Source: Ulota crispa (lineage: Eukaryota; Streptophyta; Bryopsida; Orthotrichales; Orthotrichaceae). From it: 64,000 nucleotides of DNA. Shown here one piece after another: positions 33,985-48,680 of the stretch (positions are counted from its first letter, which is position 1; the number at the start of each line of letters is the position of its first letter). The stretch covers positions 8,621,219 through 8,685,218 of the forward strand of contig OY987251.1 of NCBI GenBank assembly GCA_963920765.1. Reading direction: 5' to 3'. Position numbers and translations under genes: made by a program. Below the pieces are notes generated by a model. That model saw nothing but the letters and a program-made list of their open reading frames with translations, was not told where the DNA came from and did no database searches.

Positions 33985-34015
33985 TTAACGCTCGGGTATG
34001 GGTACGGTTACCTTA

Positions 34016-35792
<1,777 letters not shown>

Positions 35793-36882
35793 GCTATAGG
35801 CTATTTTGCGTGATAGAAGGTTCAAGGCTGCTGTTATCATTGATGTTTATAATCTCAAATGATGAGTTTCTTCCTCTTGCAACTTTTGCGGCTTTACTTC
35901 CTTTATTTTCGTGTACGTGGACAACTGAAGAAGGGCAGTCTTTGTATCTTCAAAACAGCTGTATCACTAAGCGAATAAGAGTAGTATTGATTATGTAGCC
36001 AACACCCTTCGTCGAATAGCAGCTGCACTTTCTGACACAAAATTATAAGCTGGTGGACGTTAATGGTGATACTTAATTTTGAGAGGGACAAGTTTACATT
36101 TATTTTCTTAGAAACCTACATTAGTAGTCCAAGGTGGGCAAATGCTTGTGGCTTGGGATTTAGTGCAATTGGTTAGTATTATTTTACCAATCAAGGGGCT
36201 ACATTTCACACTCTCGAATCTAATCAATTGCTCTATGCTTGCCATTATGTTTACAGGCTTCCTGGTACTGTCGTTCACTGCGGTTAGTTTTCTTTTATGA
36301 AAACCTTCGTTTCTTGGTTGGTTGTAGCCTTTATCCGTTTTATATGACCCTATGTATTCACTTTGTTGCGGACGGAAGTCTTCAGTTTCGGGGAAAAGCT
36401 GGTATGATGCAACATCGCTAGAGATTCTATAGTGTACACTTCTGTTATGTTTGCAGCAAGTGAGATGTTTTATTAGTTGCAGACGTTGTTGCTGCAGATT
36501 GCGTTACCCGCACATTGAATGCAAGGGGTGGCGGTACAGTTTATCAATGCTACCTTAGTGGCGCTCAGGTACAAGTTTCTGAGCAGTTACATCGGCTGTA
36601 GGAAATGAATTATGTGAAAGTTGCAGTTGTAATACATTCTTTGTCTGCACCATGAGTACATCATTATGTCCTTGTGTTGTGAGTCATGTACCTTTGTTCA
36701 CTATTTGATATTCGAAGGATTGCCCTAAGATGTGTAATTACCCTACAGAGTTCATGAGATTCCTGTATCGTATCTCCTGAGCGGAGGCATATGGACCAAT
36801 CTTGGCCCTGTGAAGTGAATTACCTTGGCCATTACCTCTGTCGTATATCGAGGTGGTACAGTCGAGAGATAGTTGCAATTCT
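35793..36882. other. Convergent intergenic region (two 3' ends)
   Basis: About 1.1 kb between the stop codons of the decarboxylase gene (plus) and the unknown gene (minus); presumably the two 3' UTRs. No other feature seen. Confidence 0.5.
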
Positions 36883-39800
36883 TCAGTTGTAGATGTCTTG
36901 ACGGAACTTGTTTGTCACTCCAACAATTCGCCGTTGGCGGAAGTTCCTCGTAGGTGGTTTCTGTGTTCTCACCGACTGGACGGGTCCAACCACAACAATG
37001 CCATTCAAGTTAGTCTTAGCTGTTGTAGGAGCTGCCAAGTTGGACATGCAAATTGAGCGCAAAAGATGAAATTACTGAAGCTTTTGTTGGTGAATTAGAA
37101 GCTATAATATTTTGACAATAACAGGGAACGGGCATTCTTACCGAGGGCCTCAATGGATGGACGGGGAACTTCCGTGGTGTTCCACCGTTGGAGGCTGCTT
37201 TAACTCCGGTAGCAGCTGGTGCGGACTGGATGGAGGTTTGGTTCTGAGAAGCCATTGAAGGCGTTATGCTTGTCCGATTCATGGCTCTTGCTGATACAGC
37301 GGCCAGTTTCCAGTCTAACCTTTCCAAAGAGGCTAGGATACTCAACTCTTGGTCATCTGAGCCGCTCATGCCATAATTTTCTTTGTCACGTAGAGAGTCA
37401 TGGAACCCACAGGGTAAATTCTGCTTTACTCTCTTGGGAGATTGGCTGGACTGCGAGTGTTCAACTTGAATTATGCCCTGGGCGGAGTGAAAACAATGCT
37501 GCTTGGTATATTTCGGTCTTGGGACTTCACTCAAGTCTCTGTAACCGTTGTTCAGATACTTTGATGTTCTTTTTGTGCTCGTCAATGAGCAGTCACTGCC
37601 AAGGTCTGTATTTTCTGCCCTACTACCATGCAGGTCCACTTGATTTGTAGAATTGTCGACATGACACTCGGTGTTTTCTCCAGATTGTTTAAGGTCATCA
37701 TATGTTTGCAACGGAACCTGTCTTGGACATGGTTGTTGGTCAGTGAAGCCTCTTTGTTGCTTGCTCTTCATTAAATGATTATTAACGTGTAAAGTTGCTC
37801 CCACAGGCTTGGGAGGCTTGACCATTGTACACGGGGAAGGCGACACGGCAACAACAGAACTCACCACTGGATCGGCTATGGGTTCTACAGGTCTCCTCCG
37901 CGGTTCAACTTCGTTCTTTGAGAGCATTTCCCATGCTGCTCCTTGCAGTGGTTTTCTTGATTCCATTTCTTCGAAGGTACACATTTCTGTGAAGTTATCT
38001 GTGCCGCAGTATGTGGTAGTTGATACTTCTATTTCACGGTCAGCAACTGCGCTTGTACCAACAACGTTGGGAGCGTTTTCTGTTGTCTCTTTATGTTCCC
38101 TAGTACAGTCTTCCAAGGTGGATGCCCTTGTGTCTTCATCATCTTCGTGTATGAAAATTTCATGGTTCCGCATAGTCACTTCTATTGTTCCCTGCTTTTT
38201 CTGTCGGCGAACCAATTCTGGGTCATCATCTTTTGGAGCTTTGGGGGATGGACGTATCACGCTTGTATCTTCTGCAGGGGTCAATTCAGCTTTACTGCAC
38301 TGTTCGAGACGGCTACGAGGGCACCGAGGGTCCGCAAAGTGATTCCTAAAGTCCAAGGGCTTCAGCTTGCATTCCTCAAGTCGCGATTGAACAGCGATGA
38401 CTTCAGCAATCAATCTTGTAGTCGCTGCCTCACTATCCAGAGACGTGATAAATATTTCTTCTTCAGATTCAGAAGTCTTGTCATCCTGTTTCACTGGTGG
38501 TGATATAAGGGGTGATGTGGGGCATTCTTCTGGAATTGACAGATCCAAGCTTCTATCTTCTTGCCAAGATTCAGTGGTCGACGTATACCTTGGAGGAAGA
38601 GTCGACAGGGCTGCTTTAATCCGTTCAGCAATATCTGAGGGAGAGGAAGCATTTGGAGCGTCCTTTTTTCTTTGTGCACTGATGTCAGAGCAAAGCAGAA
38701 GTTCTGTAATCTTGCTCTCTACAGTAGGTCTCAGAATGGCAGGGTCTGACAGTCCATTGTCAGGCATATTTTTTGCTATGCACGTCTCTTTTGAAGAGAT
38801 AGAATTGGATGCTCTTGGAATTGAAATTAGCTGTTCTGATATGCTGATATCGTTGTCTGGTGGAGGACACAGATGCTCCTTCAATCCTTCAGCGCAGTTT
38901 ATATCCGTCTGATCTTCCCAGGAGAACATGTCCGGTTCCAGGAAATGATTTGTCATGGTCTTGAATTTTGAATATGTCATAGCCTTTACCAAGGTAGTAG
39001 GCCCATTTAACGCTGTTTCCATTTTTGAGGTTGCCACTGCTCTTAACTGAGGTATCCCACATGACGCATATCGCTCACTTGATTCCTGAGGGAAAGTTCT
39101 AGGGGTTTCTGAACAAAGACTTGGGGGTTTCTGATAGTGATTATTTGATTTCAGGCAAGACTTGAGAGATGGCGTAACAAGTTCTGTATTGGACGGGGGG
39201 ACTCCAGGTGGCAATATTTTGGCACCTGTTCTCAGGCCGTTGAATACCTGCTGCTCTTTGAACACCGTCGGCTCCAACATGAGGAAGTCTGTGCCAATAT
39301 CCGCGAACGGCTCACTTCCCGGGACGTTCAGGTTACTGCGTACAGCAAAGCCATTACGCTTGTGATTTGAGTCAAAGCGTTCTGGGTCCAATTCATCGTG
39401 GCGGAATTCAAATACTTTATTCCTGAGGCAGATGACCAGAACTTGGTCAATTCCCATCGGTAGTGGACGAGGAATATACCAATGATCTGGACGATCATGT
39501 TTGAATCCAGACAAATCCTGATCCAACTACATCTGACACTAAGGAGGCAGTGACACGAAGTTCTTACGATAGATAAGATTCGTCGCTTCCATTTGCGTGG
39601 TTTGTACCCTTCTCTTCGGAATGCAGGCTCTTGTTTGACAGTTGATTATGATTTTTTATCCTTGAATTCGCCACAGCAATTTCTTTCTCCCTCAGTTTGA
39701 TTAGAGTCTCGTAGTCACTTCGTAAGGAAGCTGTCCAAGGTGGTCGCGCAAACATTCCCTCCGTGTTAGGTCTTCGTATTCCTCTATACTGCTCTGGTTG

Positions 39801-39959
39801 CTTGGCATTGGTGTCACCAACCGAATGCATGTACGCATTGAGGCGGTCACGCTCGCTCTTTCTTCGTTCAAGAATCTCTTTGGCTCGTTTCAAGTTTTCT
39901 TCCTCTATTTGCGTAGTTAACTCCTGATATTTTCTGCGAGGCACATGACGAGAATGCAT
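36883..39959 (-). CDS. Unknown long, mostly disordered protein (three exons)
   Basis: I do not recognise this gene. Proposed exons on the minus strand: 39959-39568, 39422-37142 and 37014-36883, giving about 934 residues. The exon 1 donor (TC/GTAAGA) and exon 2 acceptor (CATCTGCCTCAG/G) are strong and in frame (145-bp intron); the exon 2 donor (TCG/GTAAGA) and an AAG/ACT acceptor (127-bp intron) lead to a basic C-terminus (RNFRQRRIVGVTNKFRQ). Exon 1 has a charged helical stretch (QIEEENLKRAKEILERRKSE, residues 18-37) and a GMFARPPW motif. The middle is long, Ser/Thr- and acid-rich, with clusters such as DDDPELVRRQKKQG and HEDDEDT, and looks disordered. No enzyme fold or membrane segment is evident. 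It is divergent from the transporter gene at 42626. A structural or scaffold role is possible but is only inference. Confidence 0.65.
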
Positions 39960-42625
39960 AACGTCAAATGATGACTCTCAGCTTGCTGTACGAGCATCAA
40001 AAAGGTTGGTTCACTTTCTTACAGTGGGTGTCAAAGTTTTCACTCTGGCCACTGCTTTTAGGTTTGGGGTTTGATAATGAGTAGGACATGCTTCAAGCTG
40101 CTTCACTATTTTTGGATGACACATCACTGCTTTGAATTCACGTCTGGAATGTGGGCGTTACATAAAGATGGAACTTACTCACGCATGAGGTCGACGAAGC
40201 CTCAGCTTCTGGTTGCATTGTGATGCAGTATGCTTGTCAGAACCTGCCAAAGGAATTCTGGACGAGCCAGGGAGAAGCTATGCGACATGGGCGTTGCCCA
40301 ACGATTTCAACCGCCACGAGTTTTCGAAGTGGTCATTCCAGGCTATTCTTCATTCTAATCCGCCGCAGTTCCGACAACCAATGAATGTTCGTTCCGGGTT
40401 TTTCACATGCAAATTTCATGTGTGTGGATATCATTTTTGAAGTTTGCACCGTTCGAAACGTATCTCAGGGCAATTTCTTGAGCTGTAGGTTCATAGTTAT
40501 TTTTCAATGGAGAAGTGCAGATGAATAAACTTTGGAAGGAAACAATTACCTTTGCCGTAACGACGTAACTTTAGCATTCGAAACTCGTCGACGTTCCATG
40601 CTTGACCTCATGGTTGTCACGTTTCCCCTCTTTCCTTTCTCGCACCCCATATCACAGAGAAGCGTCCTTTTATGAGCTGTCTTCACAGGATAGCCCAGTA
40701 CTTTTGTTACACCTTGTATTTTAGCGCTTGGTTTTCAGCATTGCCTCCCCTTTATTTTCAAACTGCAGGACATGTTCTGTATTGAAGGTGCTAAGACACA
40801 GGATGAGCATTGCAATTCCTGAATGGGAAAATCTGAGAGACTGCGAGTATGAAGAGGAAATAAGAAACGACGCTTTACAGAGCTTCACAAGCCACCTTGG
40901 GGGTCAGGGCTGAAAATTTTCGGAAGCTGCAGGAGTTCCACCACTATTAGTTGGATAGATTCTCCTACTTGAAGATGTATGATGAGGAGAAGTACTCAGT
41001 TGTGCATTATGACTGAAGCTACGTTGATGTAGATGCTCGAGACAGACGGGTATTGACCGCACTGTGAAGCCCCCCATGTGAAACAGATTTACATTACGGC
41101 AGGTGACACATTAAGGGATACAATGGAATAGAACGGACAGGTGTTTTGAGCGATTGAATTTGTAGATAGGTCTTCTTATCAAAGGATCTTGATGAGATAT
41201 CGAAGTGCAGATTGCATTTGAGCCAGCAAAGAATGGAGCCTATCATAGCCACAGAAGCGGAAACAGAGACGTCATAAAAAAGAAAAGTGAGCCTCAGAGA
41301 GAATGGCCAGAAAGGATATCGTAGAGTCATGGTTTGTACATCAAAGACTCACTCATCACCGCTGAAACCCTGGAGGCGCTTTGGTTTAAGTTGTTTAGTG
41401 TATGGCGAGTTTTGCAACAAAGCGCAAAAGGAGGTGGACAATTATCAAAGATGAAACAGAGCGCGAGGAAGTCGGTTGTTCATGCATTCCCTCGCTGGTA
41501 GGTTCGTTTTGCCCTAGCCTGAATACCAGAGGTCCAAGCCAGGACACGGAATGAGACGTGGACCTCATTTGGGATCTTCCACAAGGTTGGCACCGCGAGG
41601 AAGTTTGATCATTCTCGTGCAATGGGAGGCGTCGCCGCATTGATTCATTCTCCATAGGGATCACTCCTGGCCGGAAAACGGTAGCATGTTCTGATGAAAC
41701 AGCAGACTAAACTGTTGCAGTTATGGGGTTTTCAGTGCGCATGCTCCGAACCAGGAACATTTTTGATTGGAGGTAGACCTACTCTTTTTGCAACAATCTT
41801 CGTGAGAAGCAGCAGCAAACAGAATGATGGCCTGACATTCTATCTTTTATACGTGGTCTGTTGTTTGGTAACGGTTGATTTCTGGAAGGATATACTACTA
41901 CGGAATAACATGCTTAAACTGAGGAGTGGACGAACAAGTGTGTGTCGGGGAAACAAAAATGATATTACTGACCCTCACCGATTTATGTTGAAAATGAGCA
42001 TTTTATATTGTTGAAGATGAACATCTATCGTGGGCTCTCTACCTTGTTGGTTCCAGCTTCAGAACTTTAGCTTCACGTAAGCCAGTTCATATTTTGGTGC
42101 ATTTTATGGAGACCTTGCAGAATCCTTGCACATGTGTTTGATGAAAAAGAGGAATCTTCTCGGGGACTTAAGGCATTTTTGGACTTTGTTCTCGAACTCT
42201 GCGTCGGAGAATAGTGAGCAGCCTTGAATTGGACAGCTTTATCAATGGCTCCGCGTCCAATGTATCAGAGACGGAGGATGCCAGGTCTGAAGCTGTTGTC
42301 TTGATGGGTTGATAATCATGAAGCTGAGGACTTTTGAGGAGATTTTTGGCGAATGAAGACGCAACCGTTACAGCTAATTTACTTGGAGCAAGTGCGTTGT
42401 GAAGGATATCTATTCAACGCTGTGCTCTCCATTTCGAACAAGCTCAGGCTATTTCTCCATAAGCTTTACCCCTGTTGAAGCTATTTTCTCTATTTATCTG
42501 AGCACATAGACTGGAATCACGACATGGTCCAGTTCAGCACTGAGCCTCTTGGGCATAATGCTTGCCCCCGACGGGGAGGGTGAAGTATAACTGACTGTCA
42601 CAAGCAAGCAAGCACTTCGACAGAG
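39960..42625. other. Divergent intergenic region with possible UTR exons
   Basis: About 2.7 kb between two head-to-head start codons, less AT-rich than distant intergenic DNA. Short frames at 40728-40913 (plus, beside a CTGCAG acceptor) and 41395-41664 (minus) have mildly coding-like composition and might be UTR exons or remnants; I cannot assign them. Confidence 0.4.
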
Positions 42626-45600
42626 ATGGCTACTTCTTTAGAGTATGGCCATTTTCCAAATTATCTCTTTGTAAATAAATGCTTCCTTTCTGAAAGTGCC
42701 ACAACGTTTTGAGTCTTTCTGTTAATGCCACGGCCTCCCGTTGGTGTCTGAAAAATTGTTAATTGTGGACACCGAATTCGTGTGCAGAGGTATTGAAACT
42801 GGAAGCGAAGAATCCGAGAGTCCTTCATCACCAACCAGTCCACGTCGTACTTTCACCGACTTAAATAGTGCGCGGCATGCCCAACGTGATCGAGAGTCCA
42901 CAGAGTATATCCGACATTTATCCGTTGATGAGAGGTTTTTCAAGGGTCCTATCCCTTTGCCCAAGAAGGTAAAGTACCTGTTACCTTCTCGACAAGCAAT
43001 ACTTTCAGTATGGGCTCGTTGGATCTCATTACATGCTACTTTGTGTGTTTGTGAGTCTTCTACGGCATATGTTGCCTATTTGGGTAGTTACAGGACACTG
43101 GGGACTTTGTTATAAACATATCCAGTATCCTTATGCTAGAGGAAGTGACGAGGTTTAGTGTAGCTTTCACTATACCTTATTTCTAAACTTATATATGTTG
43201 TAACGTGCTATAGTGGTCCCATTTTCATCTCGATTCTATCTGCTGTAAATTCAACGTCAAGTTCAATCGTTAGTTGTTATTTTCTTCTTGGCCTTTGATC
43301 GGAGCCTTTTATACTCTAAAATTTACGGTGTAAAAGTATCATAACATGACCTGTAAGAGCTCACAAACTAAGTTTTAATCAGTTTCCAATAACAACCCTC
43401 TCAAATACGAGTAAATGAGAAGTCTCTCTGAGACCAACGGTAGGTTCACTCTTGACGAGATGGTATATTTTTCTGCGAAGCCTTTAATATTTGCGGTATG
43501 ATGCGTTTGTCAACAATCTTGTGTTGCGTAAACGGATGTTTTCCATGAACAGATCTCTTCAATGTGGGAGAATACTATATTTGCGTTCCGATCACTTGGC
43601 ATTGTTTATGGGGATCTAGGAACTTCGCCTTTGTATGTTTTCCCTTCAATCTCATGTGATAAAACGCCGGATGAAGACGATTATCTTGGAATTCTAAGCC
43701 TGATTTTCTGGACCTTAACGTTGATTGGCGTTATCAAGTACACTCTTTTAGTTTTGTACGCTGATGACCATGGAGAAGGTTGTTGCTACTCTTTTCAACA
43801 CGATTTTGTTACTAGACTTTTTTTTAATGTTTCTTCAAAAGTTGTCTTATGTTTTCGCGCTTTGTAGTACCATTTCATTAAGTTGGTAACAATTATGGCT
43901 TGTGATACATGTGAACAGGTGGAACGTTTGCTATGTACTCCTTACTATGCCAGCACACTAATGTTGGAGGGCAGTCAAGAAATCTCAGTCAGTTCACTGC
44001 GATGGCTGACAGCCAGCTATCACATTTCCACGGTGCTGGGGAAGAAAAACCAAGCAGAGTGACAAAATGGCTGGAGAGTCACAAGCATGCACAAGGAGTT
44101 CTCTTGTTCGTGGTCATGCTGGGTACCTGCATGCTGATTGGTGATGGGGTACTTACTCCTGCCATATCAGGTGAGAAGTTTCTTCTGTTGATATCTCAGA
44201 AAGTAATGTTCTCTAGCTTCAGCAAGATATGCATCTCTTGGTACTGGCTGTTTAGGCATGAAGCTTGCCATTGTTTGGTCTTTGGATGCAGTACTATCAG
44301 CTATCGGTGGAATCCAAGTTGCAGTACCAAACATATCTCAGAGTAAGTATGTCCTCATGAATGATCTCCATCGTGAATTGAGATTCTTAGACCTAACCGA
44401 AGAAATCTCTTATCCTTCATTTCATACAGCAGAATACATTCTGATCAAAGATTGGACAGTGAATAGTTTCTTTTGACTGTCAGTGCGTCTATGCATACTA
44501 CAGGAATTATATCTGAAAATAGATGCTCAATGTGGGAGCAAGAGATGCTCAATGTGGGAGCAAGGTCATCGTGTTTTTCAGGATTTTAGGTTCTTAGACT
44601 GTCAAACTGGTTGCAGTTTTTCCTTCCTTGCCGTTCGTGCTCAAGACCAAAACCTTTTAATCCGACCATTATTGCTTTCTAAATCCTTATTTAATTGGAC
44701 TTTTTGCACACAGCGGTGGTTGTATGGGTGTCGGCTGTAATTTTAATAATGCTCTTCTATGTTCAAAAGCACGGGACGAACAAGGTGGCGTTTCTCTTCT
44801 CACCTATCATGGCGTTGTGGTTATTGACGACCCCTATGGTGGGAATATACAACGTCGTCAAACATTACCCAACCGTTTTCAAGGCATATTCTCCATATTA
44901 CATCCACAGGTTTTTCCAAAAAAACGGAAAGGACGGTTGGCAGATGCTTGGAGGTATCGTGCTATGTATAACAGGTATGGTTTACCAGACCTGTTTTTCG
45001 TTTAATTGCCATGGATCTCCTGTGATTGTGCTCATTACATGATGTTTTCTTGTTTGAAAAGAACTGTATGTACTGCATTTAGCCAGCAGGCTGGTTTTGA
45101 TACACAATGGCTGAAAATATTAATCTGGTGCACAAAGTATTACAAACACCATCATGTTTCTCCAGAGTATTGTTATCTCAAATTCTTAGATTCACTATAA
45201 TCAGCATATCGCCCCCAATTTACTGTCATGCTTAACAGTGAGGATGAAAACTCTCACGAGTTTTGTTAGATGCATAAAGTTTTATACGCCCTAGTAACTT
45301 TACAAAAAAGGACAAGCTTCTTTGTTCTGCGCTTCTTGTTGAAATACGTTGGTTTCCCAAAGGCTTCTCTTCTACTTGCTAAGTCATAACAGTCAGTAAG
45401 CATTGATTTTTTTGAATCGTATTTGTCTTATGCATTGGCTCCAAAGTTACTTTTAATGATTTCCTTAATGAATGAACATGTGCAACTTGTTTGCGAAAGG
45501 TTTGTGTCTTCATCCTCAAGTAGGAACAACGGATGTTATTTTGATTGGCAAGCAGGTAGTGAAGCTATGTTTGCAGACTTGGGCCATTTCAATAGGCTTT

Positions 45601-48600
45601 CCATTCAGGTTAGCAGAGCCTTTCGTGCTTCAGTAAGTGAGTGTAATAAACTTTTAAGTTTCTGGGGTCGGTTTTGGGGGTAGTTCAGTTATTGCAATGT
45701 AGCAATTTTTCTTCTCATGCTTGTCTTAGTTAGGGGCCTTCAGTCTCTTTTGTCTGGCTGAACCACGCTTGGGCACTTGTTTGTGGCAGATGGCTTTCTC
45801 CCTGGGAGTTTATCCAGCCGTTCTTCTGACTTATGCTGGGCAAACAGCCTACCTCATAAGGAATCCTGAGCATTATTTGGAGGGATTCTTCAAAATGATA
45901 CCGAAGCCAATCTTTTGGCCCATGTTTATCATTTCTACAGCAGCTGCCATCGTAGCAAGCCAAGGGCTTATTACAGCCACGTTCTCCGTGGTAAAGCAGT
46001 CTGTGGCTCTGGATTATTTTCCTCCAGTGAAGATTACGCACACATCGGAGGATACCGAAGGCCAAATCTATTCTCCTGAAGTGAACTATGGCTTGATGGT
46101 GTTATGTCTTGCTATTGTATTTGGATTTCAAAATGCAGCGGATATCGGCAACGCCTTCGGTACATGATCTCAGCTCTCCAACAGGTCTTGCATGTTCATA
46201 CTTGTCGAAGATCATCAGAGCATCTTCACTACGTCTATTTCACAGGTGTTTTGATCTTCACTGGTCGAAAATCATAACCTCATTAGAGCCGAATTTTGCA
46301 GAGGTGTCAACCTAGCATTCGATGTGGAGAGAGTATACATAAACTCATTACCTTGTCCTTCGTAAGCGTTATGGTGTCCTTTTCAGACCTTGATGGAACA
46401 CGATCTAATCATTGGAGTTATGTCTGGTACCATGAAAGTAGAGCCTCGTCATGGAAATGACATCTCAGCATCAAATTTCGCATAACTAGGCTCTACTTTC
46501 ATGTTACCAAGTCCCTCGTTGTATTATAAGTAACAGGGTTTTAATTACGACTTTGCCTTAGATGCAGTTTCAACATTTTTCTCCTTGATGGTGGTCTCTA
46601 TACTTGCCATAAGCTTTGTGAAAAAACTCGAAGGAAAAGCTTATTCCATGAGTAGCTAAATCTGAAAGCTCATCACTATTCATGCATTTATTGTGAACTT
46701 CGTTGAAGTGTATTGATTCATGCATTATTTTGCAGGAGTGGCGGTGGTTTGCGTCATGGTCATCACGACGTGCCTAATGACCATCATCATGCTTGTCATC
46801 TGGGGTACGAGTTGGGTCCTGGTTCTCCTTTTTTTCACCGTGTTCATCGTAGTTGAAGGATGTTACTTATCTGTGGTGATGACCAAAATTCCGCAAGGTG
46901 GCTGGGTGTCTTTCATTATTTCCGTGGTGTTCACTTTAATCATGGCGTCGTGGAATTACGGGCGTCAGAAGAAGTTTGATTACGAAGTGAAAAACAAGAT
47001 CACGAGGAAGGCTTTGGGTCAGCTCTTAGCCGGCATTGGAGACTTTCGGGTTCCCGGGGTCTGTTTCTTCTACACGGATTTGTTTCATGGCGTTCCTCCT
47101 ATTGTTGAGCATTATGTCCGGAATGTTCGCACTCTCCATCAGGTACCCTTATCTGTTGCAATTAACACCTTCATATTTATAATTTTGTTAAATTAACTCA
47201 TCCTATCTTTTACATAACCTCCTGTAATTCATAACTGTGCCAGGTTATGTATCATGTTCATTGTTAGTATTGCTTGAGCTCGTTTTCCACGTTCTTGTGC
47301 AGGTTCTCATCTTCACAACAATACAGCATATTCCAATCAAGACAGTGTTGCCTGAGGAGCGTTTTCTTGTTGGAAGAATCGGTTTCAAAGGCGTGTATCG
47401 TTGTGTTGCGCGTTATGGTTACATGGATCTGCTAAGTGCTGAAACCACGTATTTCTTAGACCAGGTTCTTCATTCTCATCTCTCAAACTCATTTTCTGCT
47501 ATTTCTCTTGTTCGAGACTCTCGTGCGTATGCTTAGAGTGATGAGCTTGGGGTAAGGGAGTACGCTCTAATTTGCGAACCTCACAGATAAAGCGCCCCAT
47601 AGGTAGCTCAGGAATGGATATGAAGTGATCCTTGAATGGACCCCTTCAAGTCATAGAAGAAAGGGTGTATTCTATTGCAAGAGCCAGTCTCATCTCTTCA
47701 CAAGTTGCAGGGGGACGGTTTATGGGAGACCTAGAGTCACAAATAGGTGTCTTTGAAATTCATCAATAATTCAATAATGCTTCAAAAATTATGAAAAAAA
47801 TTGTGATACATTTAGCATCCATTTCTCTTTGTCTAAAAATTAAACAATTCTTTTTCCTGTCTTGACAAGACCATGAAAAAGCAGACCAGCCCTCAAGGCG
47901 ATGGTTTTAGAGCATACTCCCTCTGTCCCTCTAAAAACGTCCAAATATTTTCATTACAAAGGATGAACTATGTTTTTAGTCTTTGTGCTTGTGACACACG
48001 CATTCTAGAATCAATATACCATCTACCAAATGTATGCAAAATCTCCAATTTTTATGTCGCCGTTCAGGCACCCAAACTCCATGCAAAAAGTACCATATTT
48101 GTGCACGTTGCCAGCTTCTCATTTTGGATGATTTAAAGATTAGTAGCAACAATGGTACCTCATATGGGCAAGGCCAAGCTTGCTGGGAGAGGAATGCTCC
48201 CTAATCGCTTAACTTGCCCCCACTTGATCATTGAACATGACAAACGTGAAATCAGCAAAAGGGAGCTTTTTAGTGGTAAAAGAAATGTGTCTGATTTGGA
48301 CGTTGGGACAGAGGGAATACTACCTTAGAACATCGATTTTCTGTACTTTTCTCACTAATTTCACAATCATCCTGCAGGTGACGCAGTGCTTAACAGAGCA
48401 TCTTGGTTCAGCTTTGGACATCTCAGAAAACCCCGACGACATTGATGAGGGCGAAAGGATGAAAGAGATCGAGATGATCAAAGAAGCCAAAGCAGCAGGA
48501 GCAGTGTACGTGCTTGGGCGGTCAGAATTCACGATGGATGATCATACTTCTTGTGCCGACAGGGTTTTCGCTGGAATTCTCTACCCCTTTTTGAACAGCG

Positions 48601-48680
48601 TTTGCCGGTCTGCTGCATCGACGTATCATGTCCCACCGGCGAGCTTTCTGGAAGTAGGCATGTACTACAACCTCCTATAA
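42626..48680 (+). CDS. HAK: KUP/HAK/KT potassium transporter, eleven coding exons
   Basis: Plasma- or endomembrane K+ transporter of the KUP/HAK/KT family, about 760 residues. Exons: 42626-42642, 42788-42968, 43553-43778, 43919-44170, 44292-44342, 44714-44974, 45556-45608, 45790-46159, 46736-47142, 47303-47464 and 48378-48680; all borders are GT-AG and phases agree. Family signatures: [17 protein letters not shown] in the first membrane helix, [108 protein letters not shown] and [12 protein letters not shown]. About twelve hydrophobic segments, then a cytosolic tail ending [14 protein letters not shown]. The first coding exon is short (MATSLE) and inferred from start context and splice sites; from 42788 on the model is secure. 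The last intron holds a Stowaway element. Confidence 0.93.
44517..44568. repeat. Short tandem duplication in KUP intron
   Basis: GATGCTCAATGTGGGAGCAA occurs twice about 26 bases apart within the intron 44343-44713. Confidence 0.8.
46426..46508. repeat. 21-bp hairpin in KUP intron (miRNA-precursor-sized)
   Basis: The arm 46426-46446 (GGTACCATGAAAGTAGAGCC...) pairs with 46488-46508 at 20 of 21 positions across a 41-base loop, and pairing partly continues outward. It lies in the intron 46160-46735 on the gene's sense strand. Size and mismatch pattern resemble a small RNA precursor, but a tiny foldback element is equally possible. Confidence 0.7.
47917..48317. mobile_element. Stowaway-like MITE inside the last KUP intron
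   Basis: Starts CTCCCTCTGTCCC after TA (47915-47916) and ends GGGACAGAGGGAA before TA (48318-48319). 401 bp, an inverted relative of the element at 16621-17197 in the NSE2-like gene. It ends 60 bp before the acceptor of the last exon. Confidence 0.9.

Larger units (their letters stand above)
31993..34012. mobile_element. PIF/Harbinger-like element, 24-bp TIR, carrying a TTAA-element array
   Basis: The left end GGTAACCGTACCCATACTTG... and the inverted right end GGTAACCGTACCCATACCCG... agree at 22 of 24 bases. TTA lies on both sides (31990-31992 and 34013-34015), the target duplication typical of PIF/Harbinger. Of its 2020 bp, about 1.63 kb (32357-33984) is three TTAA-flanked elements placed head to tail, so the original was a MITE of about 0.4 kb. 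No transposase. It ends 256 bp before the decarboxylase start codon at 34269. Confidence 0.8.

Noticed and set aside
39423-39526. Extension of the unknown gene's second exon up to 39526
   Set aside because: The open frame runs to 39526, but the strong donor of exon 1 is in phase only with the CATCTGCCTCAG acceptor at 39423.
42245-42284. Alternative first exon of the transporter starting MAPRPMYQRRR
   Set aside because: It can be joined in frame, but its donor (GTCTGA) is weak; the ATG at 42626 with GTATGG donor and TGTGTGCAG acceptor is better.
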